Part shown: positions 34,819 to 46,960 of the stretch, piece after piece
Layout of the letters: every line of letters starts with the position of its first letter
Numbering within the stretch: the stretch's first letter is position 1
Assembly: GCA_018340375.1 (NCBI GenBank)
Contig: JAFFJZ010000020.1
Span: 2,914,001-2,978,000, forward strand
DNA length: 64,000 nucleotides
From: Gonatopus flavifemur
Taxonomy: Eukaryota; Arthropoda; Insecta; Hymenoptera; Dryinidae
Reading direction: 5' to 3'
Notes under the pieces: generated by a model
What the model was told of the DNA's origin: nothing
Database searches by the model: none
What the model saw: the letters and a program-made list of their open reading frames with translations, nothing else
Made by a program: the position numbers and the translations under genes

Positions 34819-37800
34819 ATATAATACATTCATTCGGTAACGAATCAATACTTTTTGAAGACAAATGACGGAAATTTCTACAAGTATCATATAGCTCTAA
34901 GAAAATATGAACTGCAAGTTTGCAATACGAAATCCTAGTTAGAAATCTCAGAAGAGGCAATAATTAATTCATCAACTGTTTTAGTTGACAGAGAAAAAAG
35001 ATTTCGCTATTTTCGCGAATCCCTCTTCGCTAAGTGGATTGAATCCCCTAACGATGAAAATTCGCTGTGTTCACGACCCTGGTGAAAATGAAGCGTTGAA
35101 GCGCGACGAAAGCGCGGCGAAACCGCAAGCGAAGAGTCACCTAAGCGTAATTTAAGAGGGCATTGAAACATTTTCACATTTCATTTCTTCGAATACCCTC
35201 TTCCTTCACTTTTGGATTTCCACCAGCGGAACTGATTCGCTATAATTATCAGTGTTTCACTCATCTTGCGAAGGTTGATGTGCTAAAAAATGAATTGCCT
35301 CTCATTCTAACAAACTTGCTTGCTGTTTACATGATAACGAGCAAATTTCGCTGGAACAGTCAAATTCTTGCTATTCCAGCGAATCTATTTTTTTCATGTA
35401 TATTTTTTCAATATTTATTATGAATTACATATTTAGAAAATCCTTACTTGAACATGCAATATAAAGGCTTCGCGTTCACGTTTTTGAGCCTCCCTTTTTT
35501 CATCGGAATCTATTTTGCGTTTTTTAATACTTGGTTTTCCAACTACATTATCTCCCGGTTCCGCGACTGGTGATTTGAGTGCGTGTGGAAGAAGCATAAG
35601 TATCAATGCATCCTTTTCATCTAAAGACGGAGAAGGCATAGTTTTCAAAGCGAAGGCCTAAAATATATTGATGAATCGATTGCTCTTTGAATATAATTAC
35701 AATTTTCGACAGAAGAAAATTTTTCCAGAAGATTGCTTGCGCTTTCTCCTCGAATCGCTCTCGACAGGTTGAATTTTTCAAAAACACCTCGTAGATTATT
35801 CCATCTCTCCACGATATTCAGTTGAGAAGCTTCTTCTCCAGAATATGCTGCGTGGAAATCGTGAGTAATCTTCGTAAAATCAAGAAAATTAGTATGAATA
35901 TCAAAAATCGGCATTGAATGACAACGCTTGTATAAAGCACTCACTAATTCCACTCCACGATTATCAGAAAGACAAGGATACTCTTCAAATAGTGAAAATA
36001 AGCCTTTTTCATTTTGTCGCGCAATAGCATGCCTTGCGGGGAATGTCTCAACCCAGTACAATTTTGTTGTTTCGCAAGATTCAATGGTTCCCCTCAAGTA
36101 TCCGAGTTTTTGACTAAAATCGTCTTATAAGAAGATAGACGCGATAATGAAGCCAAATTGAGTATAATTTCATCTTTCTCAAAGTAATGTAAAAGACAGA
36201 TGGGTCCTCATAGATTCCACTGAATATCAATAATATCAATGAAAGCATAATTCAGGTTCATTTGTGAGTAATTTTTATACTCCTCAAGCATTGCAGATTG
36301 AGACATTGGTTTTGATTTTTATAGAATTTCAATTCACGAATTTTCGAGCGTAATTAAACCGATAAAAATATTCGCGTCAAGGTTTTCATTAGACAATGCA
36401 ATCAATTCAATATGCTTTCATATTTAGAACTGAATCCTTATTCCAGGTCAAGTTTGAAGTATAAAAAATCACCAATTCATTGGGATATTTACTAAAAAAA
36501 AAAAACATTTTGGCTCGAAATTCCCAATAATTTCCAAAATTTCAAAAGAAAAAGAACGTTCTGCATTAAATGCGTGATATGAATCTATGCTGCAACCGTG
36601 GTTCGAACTTGTTAATTGGTTTTAATTGATCAGAACTTTGTTCAATTTTTATGAGATTTGCTCAATTTTTAATGAGTCTCTTCAATCACGGATTCAAAGA
36701 AAACGTTAATAGATTGAAAATTGAATTGAGTATCAGAATGTACCAGTGCTTTCTGCTTCGGTCAAGATAGGGGATGGTTTCTTGGTTACTGGAAGGTTTG
36801 CTGCTGTCAAAATTGAGCGGATATGATTTATCCGAGAAACAAATCTTCCAGACACCGAGATCTTGACGCCATCCTCGGTTTGAGCAGCATTGTAGAATAT
36901 ATCAGCTCTCACTCCAAAAACTTCGTGTATTTCAGCAGCTAAGCTCTTCAGCACAGTGGATGGAATTCTTCAATTGCGAACAACACAAATATTGAGTGAT
37001 CATTTGAGCAAAATAACGTCGAGAAATGTAGTGATGAAAAATCTTACTCCAACTTCTTCAGTACGTTTGAGCAGAAAACCCAACTTTCATGAAGAGGATT
37101 AATAATTTTCGGCTAATCAGGACTTGTGTCAAAGAAGCGAACAACTCTTCTCGAAGTTTACCCTCGAGTTCAAATGACGCCAAAATAATTTGGCCCTCGA
37201 AACTCTGATTTAAATATGTTCTTAAATTATCATGTTGAGGAATGTAACTGATTGAATCTTGATCGTACGATTGTTTGCAGAGTGTACAAACGACATCAAT
37301 TGGAGCATCGCTCAAAATTTTGCTCAAATCACTTGAAGACTTGGGCAAAAAAGCATTTACAAAAGAGATAATGTTTTCATTCACAGTATCAGGATTTCGC
37401 ACACCATCAAAGTGATGGTCACTTGTCGACATGCTACACAAGAAACATGCACAAAGAAATTGGATAAATCACAGAAGAATGAATGTAATTGGAAAAGAAT
37501 GACTATCAAGGTCAACAGAGAAAAATATCACATTGTAAAGCGTACATAAAAATTTTTTGTGATTGCAAATACGTGTCCTTGTCGGGGTGAATGAAACATA
37601 TTGTTTTCCCTTCAATGAACGTTCGACATGTGAGGCGTATTAAAATTACGACCTTACATATTCAAATACTAAATTCTGCGTGAAATTATTCAAAGTGATT
37701 GAATCGGTATTTTTTAGAGTTATGTTGAATGGTGTTTCCTTAATAAATTTTGACTCAATTCTTTGTCGAGGACATTGGGAAGTTTTGATAATGCTTTTCT

Positions 37801-37889
37801 TTGATTGATCTCTCATAATTTTTCTTCAGTGTGAAGAATTATACTTACTTGGCGAATATTTGTTCGATTAACACTATAACCTTTTATTA

Positions 37890-38316
37890 TATTTCTTTTT
37901 GTTTGCTGTAATGACGTGCATTGTGAAGAATCGAAATAAACAAACAATTGATTAACAGCAATGCACGTCTGATGGAGATCGATGTTCGATACATCGATAC
38001 CGATTCGCAACATAATAAATATATTATGACACCAGTGAATTTATTAACTTTGAACAGCGCATGGGTGATTAGTGGCTGGTCAATGATGAGCATTGTTCCG
38101 CTCAACAATCTTCAAGATTCGGAAATGGAATCATAGTGCTCGTGCAATGCTGCCCAATGTTCTTCCAAAAGTGTGCGGCGCAATGCTGACCATTGAGCGA
38201 GTCAATATGTCTCAATACCTGCGCAATGATAGCTGAGGTTCGAAACAAATTTTTATGCGATTCAATGAAAGCCATTGAGCAGGACAATGGTCACCATTGT
38301 CCTGTTTTCTCCGTGT
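37890..38316 (-). repeat. Element A, right terminal inverted repeat
   Basis: Inverse copy of 28950-29380, ending TTTTCTCCGTG. The inner part differs by small indels (TTATTGTGTGCC against TTATTATGTTGC). Confidence 0.85.
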
Positions 38317-38904
38317 AAGAGGGACAACCCTGTCATTCCAAAAATATGGTAATAAATCAATACTAGATTACACTATTGACACTGTTCTGTGATGTATTGA
38401 AGGATTGAATTGTTCTTCATTACTTGCCTCAAACTTGCCACCAGTTCATTAATATTTAAATACTAGTCGCTGCAATTGAACATTCGAAAACAGAGAAAAA
38501 TTCATCTGCACTCAATTTTAAATTGACCCATATATTAATCATATGATTCTGAGATTCTGAGACAGAAATCTTCGTGTGGAAATTTAGGCACATCCTGACA
38601 AATTATATTCTTGTTAGATCTTGTTTGGGAAACTGCAACGTATCTTCCAAGCAATTCCGGATAAGCCATATTCTGCTAGGAATTCCATGCAGAATCGAGT
38701 GAGAATGTTTGCTTGGAATCCTGTTCGGAATCTTGCGACGTATCGCCCAAGCAGTTCCGATCTAAATATTTATTCTCCAAATGTCAACCATAACCGGACA
38801 AAATTAATTTCAGTATATCCGGACAACTCCTAACAAATAATGTTTTCCTCCAATTCTGATTGAAGATCCTTGACGTGTTTGCCAAACAATTCCTGCCCGT
38901 CAAA

Positions 38905-39178
38905 TATTTATTCTGAGAATGCCAGGCAAATCCGGAAAAAATTTTTTTGTCTGGTTTTGTTCGGTTTTTGTCCCAGGAAATCCATACACATCCGTACAAA
39001 TCCATACACGCATTGTGTTTGTTAGGTTCTGTTTGGATATTCCATACGAATCTTCCAAGCCGTTCCTGACACACATCAATATTTGTCAGGATTTGCCTGG
39101 CTTTCCTGGGACAAAGACCGAACAAAACCAGACAAAAAAATTTTGTGTCCGGATTTGCCTGGCATTTTCAGCAGGGTG
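38905..39178. mobile_element. Foldback element, CCCTGCTG-AAATGCC family (copy 2)
   Basis: TTCTGAGAATGCCAGGCAAA near 38911 faces GCCTGGCATTTTCAGCAGGG ending near 39176. The arms include TCTGGTTTTGTTCGGTTTTT and its complement. It lies in the gap between elements A and B. Non-coding. Confidence 0.6.
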
Positions 39179-39835
39179 ATCTACTCATATTTTATTCTAC
39201 ATTACCGAGTCGTATATACAGGTGCACTGAGAAAAGAGTATGGTTATACACTGAGGAAAGAGTTTGGTTATATGAAATGAATACATTTATTCGTCACTCA
39301 GTGAGAAATATTTATTCAATGTCAACAAATATAGTAACTATTACCAAATATCACAGTTGAAATACGTAGGACCTATTCCATATACCATTTATAATGAACA
39401 AATCATTCATTTGTTACGTTTATTTCATACTAATGATTCCGTAATTCTTCTGAGTACCGAATGATTCTTATTTTGTAACAAAGTGATTTGATATCTCTAA
39501 CTTTTTCATATGACAAATGATAGCTGATTATGAATTCACACGAAATATAATTCATTCCAGTCGAATTTCAAACCTACTTGGATGTAAGTAACTACTTGTT
39601 TTTATCAACATGAGATTCATTTCGCTGAAATGCAGATTTGTTAATAGTTGATGAATCTAAGTTATGACAAACATTATAAGTTTGAGATAACTGTTCACGT
39701 ATTTGGGTTTGGCGGTCTGAATGTTGACGCATGCGTGGCAACCGTTATGTTAGTCGCGTATCATTAAACGAGTCGCATGCACGTCGTCTCACAGAAAATT
39801 CTGTCAAAAGCGAAATTATTTGTAATATTAATGGA

Positions 39836-42800
39836 ATGGAAGATTTTCTTAAATCGTGTGGTATTGGCGATTTATGCCCTATGTTTCATGGTAAGTGATG
39901 TTTATTAACCTCTTTTTAGCAATTATGTATTGTGATTGTTGTATGAATACGTCATTTAACCTATACATCCAATACCAACAATTTTCCTTGATGTTGAATA
40001 AATGGTTAGGTTTTATAGTGTATCCACTCATTGTTTTTTTTTTTAATATTTTTTTTTCCGTTTCATATAGAAAACGGTATTAATGATCTAGACACATTGG
40101 GAGAACTTTTGAATAATCAAGAAGGAATAAAAAAATCAATTCCAACTTTGGGCACGAGATTGAACCTCAAAAAAAGTGTAGAGAGCATGTACGTTTATCC
40201 TGATTGAATTTAAACAATTTTACATTCCATTCCATTTATTTTCTTCCTTTCATCACTCCTTATATCATATCCTTCTGTCGCTTGAAATAATCAACATAGT
40301 TACAAGAGGTTATGTAGTATTTCCAAAGAAATATTTTCAAATATCACGTGCAACAAGAGAATGTGGTTTAAAGAACACATTTATTCTTGAGGAAAAATGG
40401 CGTTGGAAATTGTTTTTATGTATTATATAAGACATTCTGAAATTTCAAAATACTTTCACAATTACATAACCTCTGATACACAAAAAGTTACTGAAAAGAA
40501 CGTTTTTTCGTACACAATTTTTTTAAAGTTATTTACAAATTTTCTATTGAATTTGTGACTGTATGAATATATATTTGTGCACTATGTGGGCTCTTTAGAA
40601 TCCAAAATTCAGTTCACGAAATGAATGTATGTATGTGTGTGTGTAAAATGATGAAATATCGAATGTTTATTGATTTCTTTCAATACTGTTTTTACCAGAC
40701 ACAATTAGCAGATAGCGAGCTCATCGAATGGATGATTCCTCAAACAAATTTACCAATTACTTTCCAAAATAATACAACAGTGATTGATGAGAATCAAAAC
40801 AATTCACACGCTCTCTCGATACAACAATCTAATATTACTTCTGAGGCTGGTTGCATTATTTCTGCGGCGGTTTTTAATAATGAGAGTTCGTCGTCAACCC
40901 AAAAAAATGTATTGGAAAACAGTACTGTCTCAGACATATTTATCATCATCATCATGAAGTAATCAGTCTTATGACTGGTTTGATGAAATCCTCCAACCCT
41001 GTCTATTATCCGCTAACCGCTTAATTTCTGCATATCTACGGCAACCCTTATCTTGTATAATTTGCTTCATATAACTCAATCTAGGTCTACCTCTTCGAGT
41101 TTTACCATTCATTTTTCCTTCCAATATTGTTTTTAATAAGCTATCATGCCTTAATGTGTGTCCTATCAGATTACTTCTTCTTTTCACGACCTGTCTCAAG
41201 AGACTTCTTTTTTCATTTACCTTCTCAAGTACTTCTTTATTTCTTACTTTCTCTATCCACTTCATTCTAAGCATCTTTCTATAACACCACATTTCAAAAG
41301 CTTCCAGTCTTCGTTGGTCCGTTTCTCCAATTGTCCAAGTTTCGCAACCATATAATGCTGTGCTCCAAACGTAACTCTTCAAGAATTTCTTCCTTACTGC
41401 TAAACTAATATTCTTCGAACATAGTAACTGTTTCTTTTGGTGGAAAGCCTGTTTCCCTTGTGCTATTCTTGCTCTCATATCTCTTTCGCTTTTACCGTTT
41501 TCTGTAATTATGCTCCCTAGATATTTAAATTCTTTGACTTGCTGAATTGTTTCTGCATCTATTTTGATTTTCGTTCTTCTCGATGTTGTATTTCTTCGCT
41601 GTTGTACAAATCATGAATTTTGTTTTGTCCTTATTTATATTCATACAATATTTGTCTAGTAATATTTTTTTCATAGTGTTGAGAGTATTTTCTAACTCAG
41701 CATCACTCGTAGCTAATATAGCTATGTCATCCGCGAATCTCAACATGCTTACATTTTCACCTTGAATCTGTAATTTCAATTGCACTTGCTCCTTTACTTC
41801 GTTCATCGCAGGGGGCATCAACTGAAATATAAAATTTTCAGAACTGAATGTGGCGCTCTCCAGTGTGGATTAGTGAAAGTTCGAATGGAATGCAGGGAGT
41901 GGGGGTATCAAGTATATTCATGTTGTATTACCAACACAAGTATACTTGTGTCGGTGATTATAGGTGATACCCCCACTCCCTGCATTCCATTCGAACCTTC
42001 ACTAATCCACACTTGAGAGCGCCACATTCAGTTCTGAAAATTTCATATTTCAGTTTATGCCCCCTGGTTCATCGCTTCTTCTATATACAAATTGAAAATC
42101 AATGGCGATAGTGAGCATCCTTGTCTCACCCCTCTTCTAATTTGTGCTTCTCCTTTTTGACCCTCTATTTCTATTATTGCGGTTTGATTCTTATATAATT
42201 CATATATCATTCTCCTATCCCTGAAATTAATTCCTACCTTTTCCAAAATCGTAAACATCTTCTCCCAATCAACATTATCGAATGCTTTTTGTATATCTAC
42301 AAAACCTATATACACAGACTTTTCTAACTCTAGACTTTTCTCTATTACTGTTCTCAGTGCTAATATTGCTTCTCGCGTTCCCCTATTTTTCCTAAAACCG
42401 AACTGATCTTCTGCTAATCTACTCTCTATTTTATTCTCTATTCTCCTGTATATGATTTTTGACAGTATTTTCGAGGCATGTGAAGTTAAACTAATCGTTC
42501 TGTAGTTCTCGTATGTGTCTGCTCCTTGTTCTTTTGGAATGGGAACAATTTTATTCTTCTGGAAATCTTTCGGTACTTCGCCTATTTCGTACATATCTCT
42601 GACCAATTCAAACAGTGCGTCACGAGTTCTCTGACTGGAGGCTTTGATAAGGTCCGCACTTATGCCATCTGTTCCTGGCGCTTTATTATTTTTCAATTCT
42701 TTCAAAGCCCTGTCGAATTCTGATCTCAAAATTGAATCTCCCAATTCTTCTTCATCGACATCTTCCTCCCTCTCTAAGAATCCTATATTATCGCTTCCTT

Positions 42801-45800
42801 TGGACAGATCTTCTGAATGATTAATCCATTGTTCTAATTTTCCTCCGTTCTTATCAATTGTCTTCCTAGAGAATTTTTAATCTCACTGCTTCTAGATTTC
42901 ATTTGTCCAAAAAATCTCTTAACAATCCTATATGCCTCATCAATTTTTCCTAAATGTAATCTCACTTCTATATCTTGACATTTCCCCTCCAACCATTGTT
43001 CTTTTGCTTTCCTTGATTCTCTGATTATTTTATTCCCCAGTGCCTTGTATGTCTGCTGATCTTGTTCGCTATCCTTATTCTTGTATTTCCTCCTTTCATT
43101 AATTAAATCGAGAATTTCTTCTGTTATCCATGGTTTCTTAGGCTCTATCCCATCGTTCTTCAAAATTTCATCTGCACATTGCTCTATGTTCCTCTTCATA
43201 TTTGTCCATCTACTCTCTATTTCCAAGTCTTTCTCTTGTCGATCCTCCAATTTTTCGTCCAACATCGCTTTGAATGCGTCCTGTGTTTTTCCTTCTTTGA
43301 GATTCTTAAAATTCCATCTTTTTTGCATTTTCCTTTGCTTCTTCAGAGCTTTGAATTTCAGAGAACATTTCATCAGCAACATATTGTGATCACTATCTAT
43401 ATCCGCACCTGGATAAGTTTTACAGCTTTTCACTTGGTTTCTAAATCTTTGTTTCACTCATATGTAATCAATTTGATATCTTGCTGTATCTCTTGGCATT
43501 TTCCAAGTATAGATTCTTCTTGGATGATTTTTGAATAATTTGTTGGTAATAACCATCTTATGACTCTCACAGAATTCGATTAAACGTTGTCCTCTTTCAT
43601 TTCTTTTTCTTAACGCAAAATCTCCTATTATGTTGGCCTCTTCTCCTTGCCCTACTACCGCATTCCAGTCGCCTATGATCATTGAATTTTCTTCTCCCTT
43701 CACATATTCTATCACTTCTTCTATTTCATCGTAAGTTTTTTCGATATCCTCCTCTGAGTATGCAGATGTGGGCATGTATACTTGGACTATAACAGTGTCT
43801 ACCGGTTTTGTTCTAACTCTGACGATCATTACGCGTTCGCTATGTTGCAAATAATTTTCTATCCTATTCATTACCCTCTTATGCATTATAATTCCCACAC
43901 CTGCTTGACCATTCTTTGATCCTGTGTGAATGATTCTATAATCCCCACTCCAGAAATCCCCTTCTTGCGGCCATCTCATTTCACTAATTCCCATTACATC
44001 GATACCCAACCTCTTCATTTCCAATTTCAAATTTTCTAATTTTCCTGTTTGTCTCAGTGATCTAACATTCCACGCTCCGACTCGAAGAATGTTCTCTTTC
44101 TTCCCTATCTTCTTCGGGTTTCTATCTTGTTTGATGAGGTTCTTTCGAGCAGCCTCCACCCGGAGATCCGAACGGGAGGCCCTTTTACCTCCGGAATATT
44201 ATACCCGAGAGGACGCCATCATGTTGTTGTTGTTGCTTTCTTCTTTTCAATCAATCAAAATTCAAAATTCTAGGTTTGGAGAAAAGATTTCATTTCCTCG
44301 GGAATATTGAAAGATGTCAAGGAAGGTAGTTTCCCCTTGCTTTCCCTCCGTTTCTGCCGATGTTCCTGGCGTTGGCATGATTTAGTTACTTTCAGTTTGT
44401 ACTCTCCCTCTCGAGTAGTTTATTCCACCCGAAAAAGAGACCCAAATCTGAGATACTTATCCTCCCCACCACGTAAAGGAAGCAGATACTACCAAGGATG
44501 GATAAAAAGGATATCAAGGACAGGTATCAAGAATATCCTCCTGGAAGACCCGCAATCATCCCACGGGGAGGCTCATCCCACGGGGAGGTCAGACATATTA
44601 AGTACTGAAAAATCATTAGATCAAAAAATTGCGTTGGAAAACCAAGATGGAAATTCCATGATCCAGATGACAAATGAAAATATTCCGTTAAAAAGCACAA
44701 AAGACAATGATATTATCGAACCTGCTGCAAAAAGAAATAAATTTGATAAACCAGAATCGAAAATTGAATTAACACAAATTTTAAACGAGCATCCTCTAGG
44801 AGGAGCAATATTGACAACGCACAAATTCAAAGGAGAGTTGAGTACTCTATGTCAATCGTATCTAACTGATATCATTGTGTTACATTTCTTGAAAAATGGC
44901 CAGTAAGATTTTTTTTCTCTCAACAATATGAATAACATAAAAAAAAGAATGTAATTATAGTGAATAATAATGAATTATAGGGTATTGTCCAATCAGGATT
45001 TCGAACAATTGGCGAATGGAATTGTTAAGGTTTTTCCCAACGAATGCACTGAAACTTATTATGTACCCCCAGTAAAGAAGCAGGATTCAAAGACCAAAAA
45101 GTCTGAAGTCTCTAAAGGAAAGCTAGTAGATAAATATAGGAATACACGTGCATTTATCCGTAGTGCACATAATTTGGAAAAAGAACCTTCAACTGGTCTT
45201 AGTAAGGAACAACTGGAGGGTGAGTGTTACTCCAACCGATATTTGATGACAATACATCTGAAAATTATGTGTACTTATTATTTTGATTAACTCCTTACGT
45301 AGAAAACACTGTAGCGCAGAGAAGTAAAGCATGGCTAAAACATAACCGCGAAGCAACTGAAGTCCTCAACCATTGGCATATGTCATTTTCCTTGCGAGAG
45401 CAAGATTGCTACAACAATCAATATGAAAACCTGGTGGAAATGTTCGAAGCTTGGCCTATTCTGAAGGAATCGAAGGGCTATGATTTAGTATGAAAAATTT
45501 AAACATGTTATTATAACAAAGAAAACTGATTAAAAGCAGAATTTATTTCCTCATAGATTGGGAAGGATTTCTCTAGGAAATTTCCCAATACGGAGGATAA
45601 ATTCATTTTAGAATGGGATGCATTTTTTCCCCGCATTTTATCTTTGTATAGTAAAAATCTCTCTGAAGAAAACAAATTTTATTCTGAACTTTTGGAAAGT
45701 GATAATCTTACACAAGGTGATATAAAATATTCATCGTAAGATATTCATTATGATTTTGAATCAATTCAGTTGATTGTTGAAACATTCTTCTATTATAGAT

Positions 45801-46631
45801 AGTAAAAACGCTGTTCAATTTTATTTACTTTCGAGTTTGCTTGCTCCAAAATCGAATAAGATTTCCATAAAATCATCGTTACAGAACAAAGTACGGAAAT
45901 CATTTTGGAAGCCAACTGTCACCGAATCACGAGAGGGTATAATTGTCCACGTTAAGGTACATGTAATTGTTTTCATAACAGTTCCTCTTCATTTTTTCAG
46001 TTCATCATGACTTATCTTTCAGTTGATTTTCTACTGCATTCATATTCTATCATTCCTTAGCCTCATGCATCATGGTCTTATCAGATACTTTGCACAATGT
46101 TCTCCAGTGTTAGTTTCTTTATTTTTGTATTCATTTCCATAATTTTTTCCTCCATCTGTGAATGAATTTTCAGTTTCATTTACGTTGTTTTTTTTGCACT
46201 AATTTCATTGTATTTGAATATAATTTTCCAATTACGTAATATAATCATATTTTATAATTCGATAGATCCCTGGAGACATTGAAAATGCTGTGGACCAAAG
46301 AAGGGAAAAAATGTTGCAAATGGGATTACATCTGCAGCCGTTTGTGATTATTGTCGGACAAGATATCACCAATTTCGAGAGAGTATATGTGCGTGTTGAT
46401 TCCATAACTTATGAGCTGCCTTCGTTTTTAAAAGCTATTGATATCTTATTTAAAGTTTATTTAGTATTCAATTTGGCATATCCATTGCAAAGCGAAAACA
46501 TTTTTTATTTGATTCAATGGGGATTATTTGATATTCGTACAAAATCTGATGTTCAAATCCCGTTTGTTTATAATACCTCAAACAAACTAAAAATACGTGA
46601 ACGCGCAGGAAAAGACAATGATTCTAAATGA
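39836..46631 (+). CDS. Element B gene 1: spliced protein with SAM-like N-terminus (split by a LINE)
   Basis: Eight exons are read with GT/AG borders: 39836-39890, 40071-~40194, 40699-44902 (containing the LINE 40941-44588), 44981-45219, 45303-45487, 45557-45716, 45799-45956 and 46266-46631. Phases agree at every junction except exon 2/3, where the donor is ambiguous (40189 or 40195). Exons 1-2 encode MEDFLKSCGIGDLCPMFHEN then GINDLDTLGELL, with IPTLGTRLNL further on, a pattern like a sterile alpha motif. The rest has FEQLANGIVKVFPNECTETY, VEMFEAWPILKESKGYDLV and a C-terminal FVIIVGQDITNFERVYVRVD domain. From memory, SAMD3-like proteins of this layout are highly multiplied in some fish genomes, which fits a transposon origin. 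Its role in transposition is unknown; it may be a DNA-binding or assembly partner. Confidence 0.72.
40969..43457 (-). pseudogene. RTE reverse transcriptase region (broken)
   Basis: Minus strand. 43457-42834 is the linker after the endonuclease. 42744-42067 carries the RT core (KNNKAPGTDGISADLIK, YRTISLTSHASKILSKII, FVDIQKAFDNVDW, RRGVRQGCSLSPLIFNLYI). The MITE 41809-42066 interrupts, and 41808-41525 continues with the catalytic LRFADDIAILA. 41478-40969 is the C-terminal domain (SYVWSTALYGCETWTIGE, RRGRPRLSYMKQI). Frames change near 42830 and 41500. An in-frame stop at 43458 separates it from the endonuclease. Cannot make a working protein. Confidence 0.88.
41809..42066. mobile_element. hAT-type MITE, CAGGGGGCAT ends (copy 2)
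   Basis: The termini are CAGGGGGCATCAACTGAAAT and ATTTCAGTTTATGCCCCCTG (one base indel aside), with near-perfect arms of about 110 bp (GGAATGCAGGGAGTGGGGGT and its complement). The exact 8-bp TSD is GTTCATCG at 41801-41808 and 42067-42074. It sits inside RTE reverse transcriptase and breaks the frame; without it and one TSD the frame is continuous. 258 bp. Confidence 0.94.
43458..44159 (-). CDS. RTE apurinic-type endonuclease domain
   Basis: Minus strand, 233 codons. The exonuclease/endonuclease/phosphatase fold is recognisable from LRVGAWNVRSLRQTGKLENL, DVMGISEMRW, VQVYMPTSAYSEEDIEKTYD, MIIGDWNAVVG and TWKMPRDTARYQIDYI. This is the domain annotated in vertebrates as craniofacial-development-protein-2-like, derived from RTE (BovB-type) LINEs. 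It nicks target DNA to prime reverse transcription. A TGA follows at once (43458), where the active element would read on into the RT linker. This copy therefore encodes at best an isolated endonuclease. Confidence 0.88.
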   Translation of the reverse strand: MEAARKNLIKQDRNPKKIGKKENILRVGAWNVRSLRQTGKLENLKLEMKRLGIDVMGISEMRWPQEGDFWSGDYRIIHTGSKNGQAGVGIIMHKRVMNRIENYLQHSERVMIVRVRTKPVDTVIVQVYMPTSAYSEEDIEKTYDEIEEVIEYVKGEENSMIIGDWNAVVGQGEEANIIGDFALRKRNERGQRLIEFCESHKMVITNKLFKNHPRRIYTWKMPRDTARYQIDYI

Positions 46632-46685
46632 ATTAAATTGAAATAAACTATAATAAAAATTGAAACTACATATAACTGATTAAAA

Positions 46686-46960
46686 ATGGAATGCAATATT
46701 TGTGGAATGCTGATGACCAAGGATTTCGACTTGATCATTCGTCATTTAAAAGTTATGCATCCTCACGAATTAGAATATACTTGCATTGGTGAAAAATGTT
46801 TACGCACATTTGTATCAATTTCGACATTGAAGAAACATCTTTTTAATTGTACTTTACATAATATTTTACACAAGAAAAATGCACCTTCTACCAAAGTCTC
46901 AGACTCTGTGAGTGGATGTTCTGATTGGGAATTCGATAATGATAACGTGGATAACAGTTG
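46686..46960 (+). pseudogene. Element B gene 2: C2H2 zinc-finger N-terminus (cut by LTR element)
   Basis: Starts at ATG 46686, 54 bp after the stop of gene 1. Two zinc-finger-like units are visible: C-x2-C (CNICG) with H-x4-H (RHLKVMH), then C-x4-C (CIGEKC) with H-x-x-x-C/H (KKHLFNC-TLH). An acidic stretch (DWEFDNDNVDN) follows. The LTR retrotransposon enters at 46961; the few codons after that belong to the LTR. The frame resumes at 59278 without a shift. The zinc fingers probably gave terminal DNA binding to the transposase. Confidence 0.75.

Larger units (their letters stand above)
32885..37441 (-). pseudogene. Element A gene 1: multi-exon partner protein, degraded
   Basis: Exon-like blocks run right to left: 37441-37058, 36954-36733, 36097-35645, 35648-35433 and about 33198-32885. 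They align in order with element B exons 4-8: LKSLAAEIHEVFG with FEQLANGIVKVFP; FSLFEEYPCLSDNRGVELV with VEMFEAWPILKESKGYDLV; REREAFILHVQ with ESREGIIVHVK; VLITVGPITSFQECHVALGN with VIIVGQDITNFERVYVRVDS. No SAM-like first exon was found in A. The last exon ends at a stop near 32894. A frameshift is likely near 37075. The long interval before the last exon holds the insertion at 33394-34818. Confidence 0.68.
28950..38316 (-). mobile_element. Element A: CACTA/CMC-like two-gene DNA transposon
   Basis: The ends are CACGGAGAAAACGGGACAATG at 28950 and the near complement ATTGTCCTGTTTTCTCCGTG at 38316, with TA duplicated outside (28948-28949 and 38317-38318). Inverted repeats extend about 430 bp at the left and a similar length at the right. 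Between them, on the minus strand, lie gene 1 (37441 down to 32885) and gene 2 (32771 down to 30569), both decayed. Gene order and sequence match element B. CAC-type termini, a 2-bp TSD and the transposase type point to the CMC (CACTA/Mirage/Chapaev) superfamily. The assignment is inferred and needs a profile search. Confidence 0.75.
40941..44588 (-). mobile_element. RTE-type LINE inserted in gene 1, full length
   Basis: The exact duplication TCAGACATATT flanks it (40930-40940 and 44589-44599). The 3' end on the minus strand is a short ATG/GAT repeat (ATCATCATCATC on the plus strand at 40942), typical of RTE elements, which lack poly(A). Removing the insert and one TSD joins the host exon in frame. 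The 5' end has a doubled CCCCGTGGGATGA word. It is interrupted by a hAT MITE. About 3.6 kb, probably complete at both ends. Confidence 0.9.

Noticed and set aside
37820..37840. TTTTTCTTCAGTG as an alternative right end for element A
   Set aside because: No matching inverted partner was found at the left, whereas the CACGGAG/CTCCGTG pair has one.
28978..38287. Conserved 61-codon ORF present twice (28978-29163 and 38102-38287)
   Set aside because: Both lie in the terminal inverted repeats of element A, which are conserved as DNA; no evidence for translation.
28950..38316. Two independent ~430-bp dispersed repeats at 28.95 and 37.9 kb
   Set aside because: Inverse orientation, matching outermost bases, TA outside both and a transposase between them fit better as the two ends of one element.
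43081..43538. Plus-strand ORFs rich in Phe/Ser/Leu opposite the RTE endonuclease
   Set aside because: Antisense shadows of the LINE coding strand.
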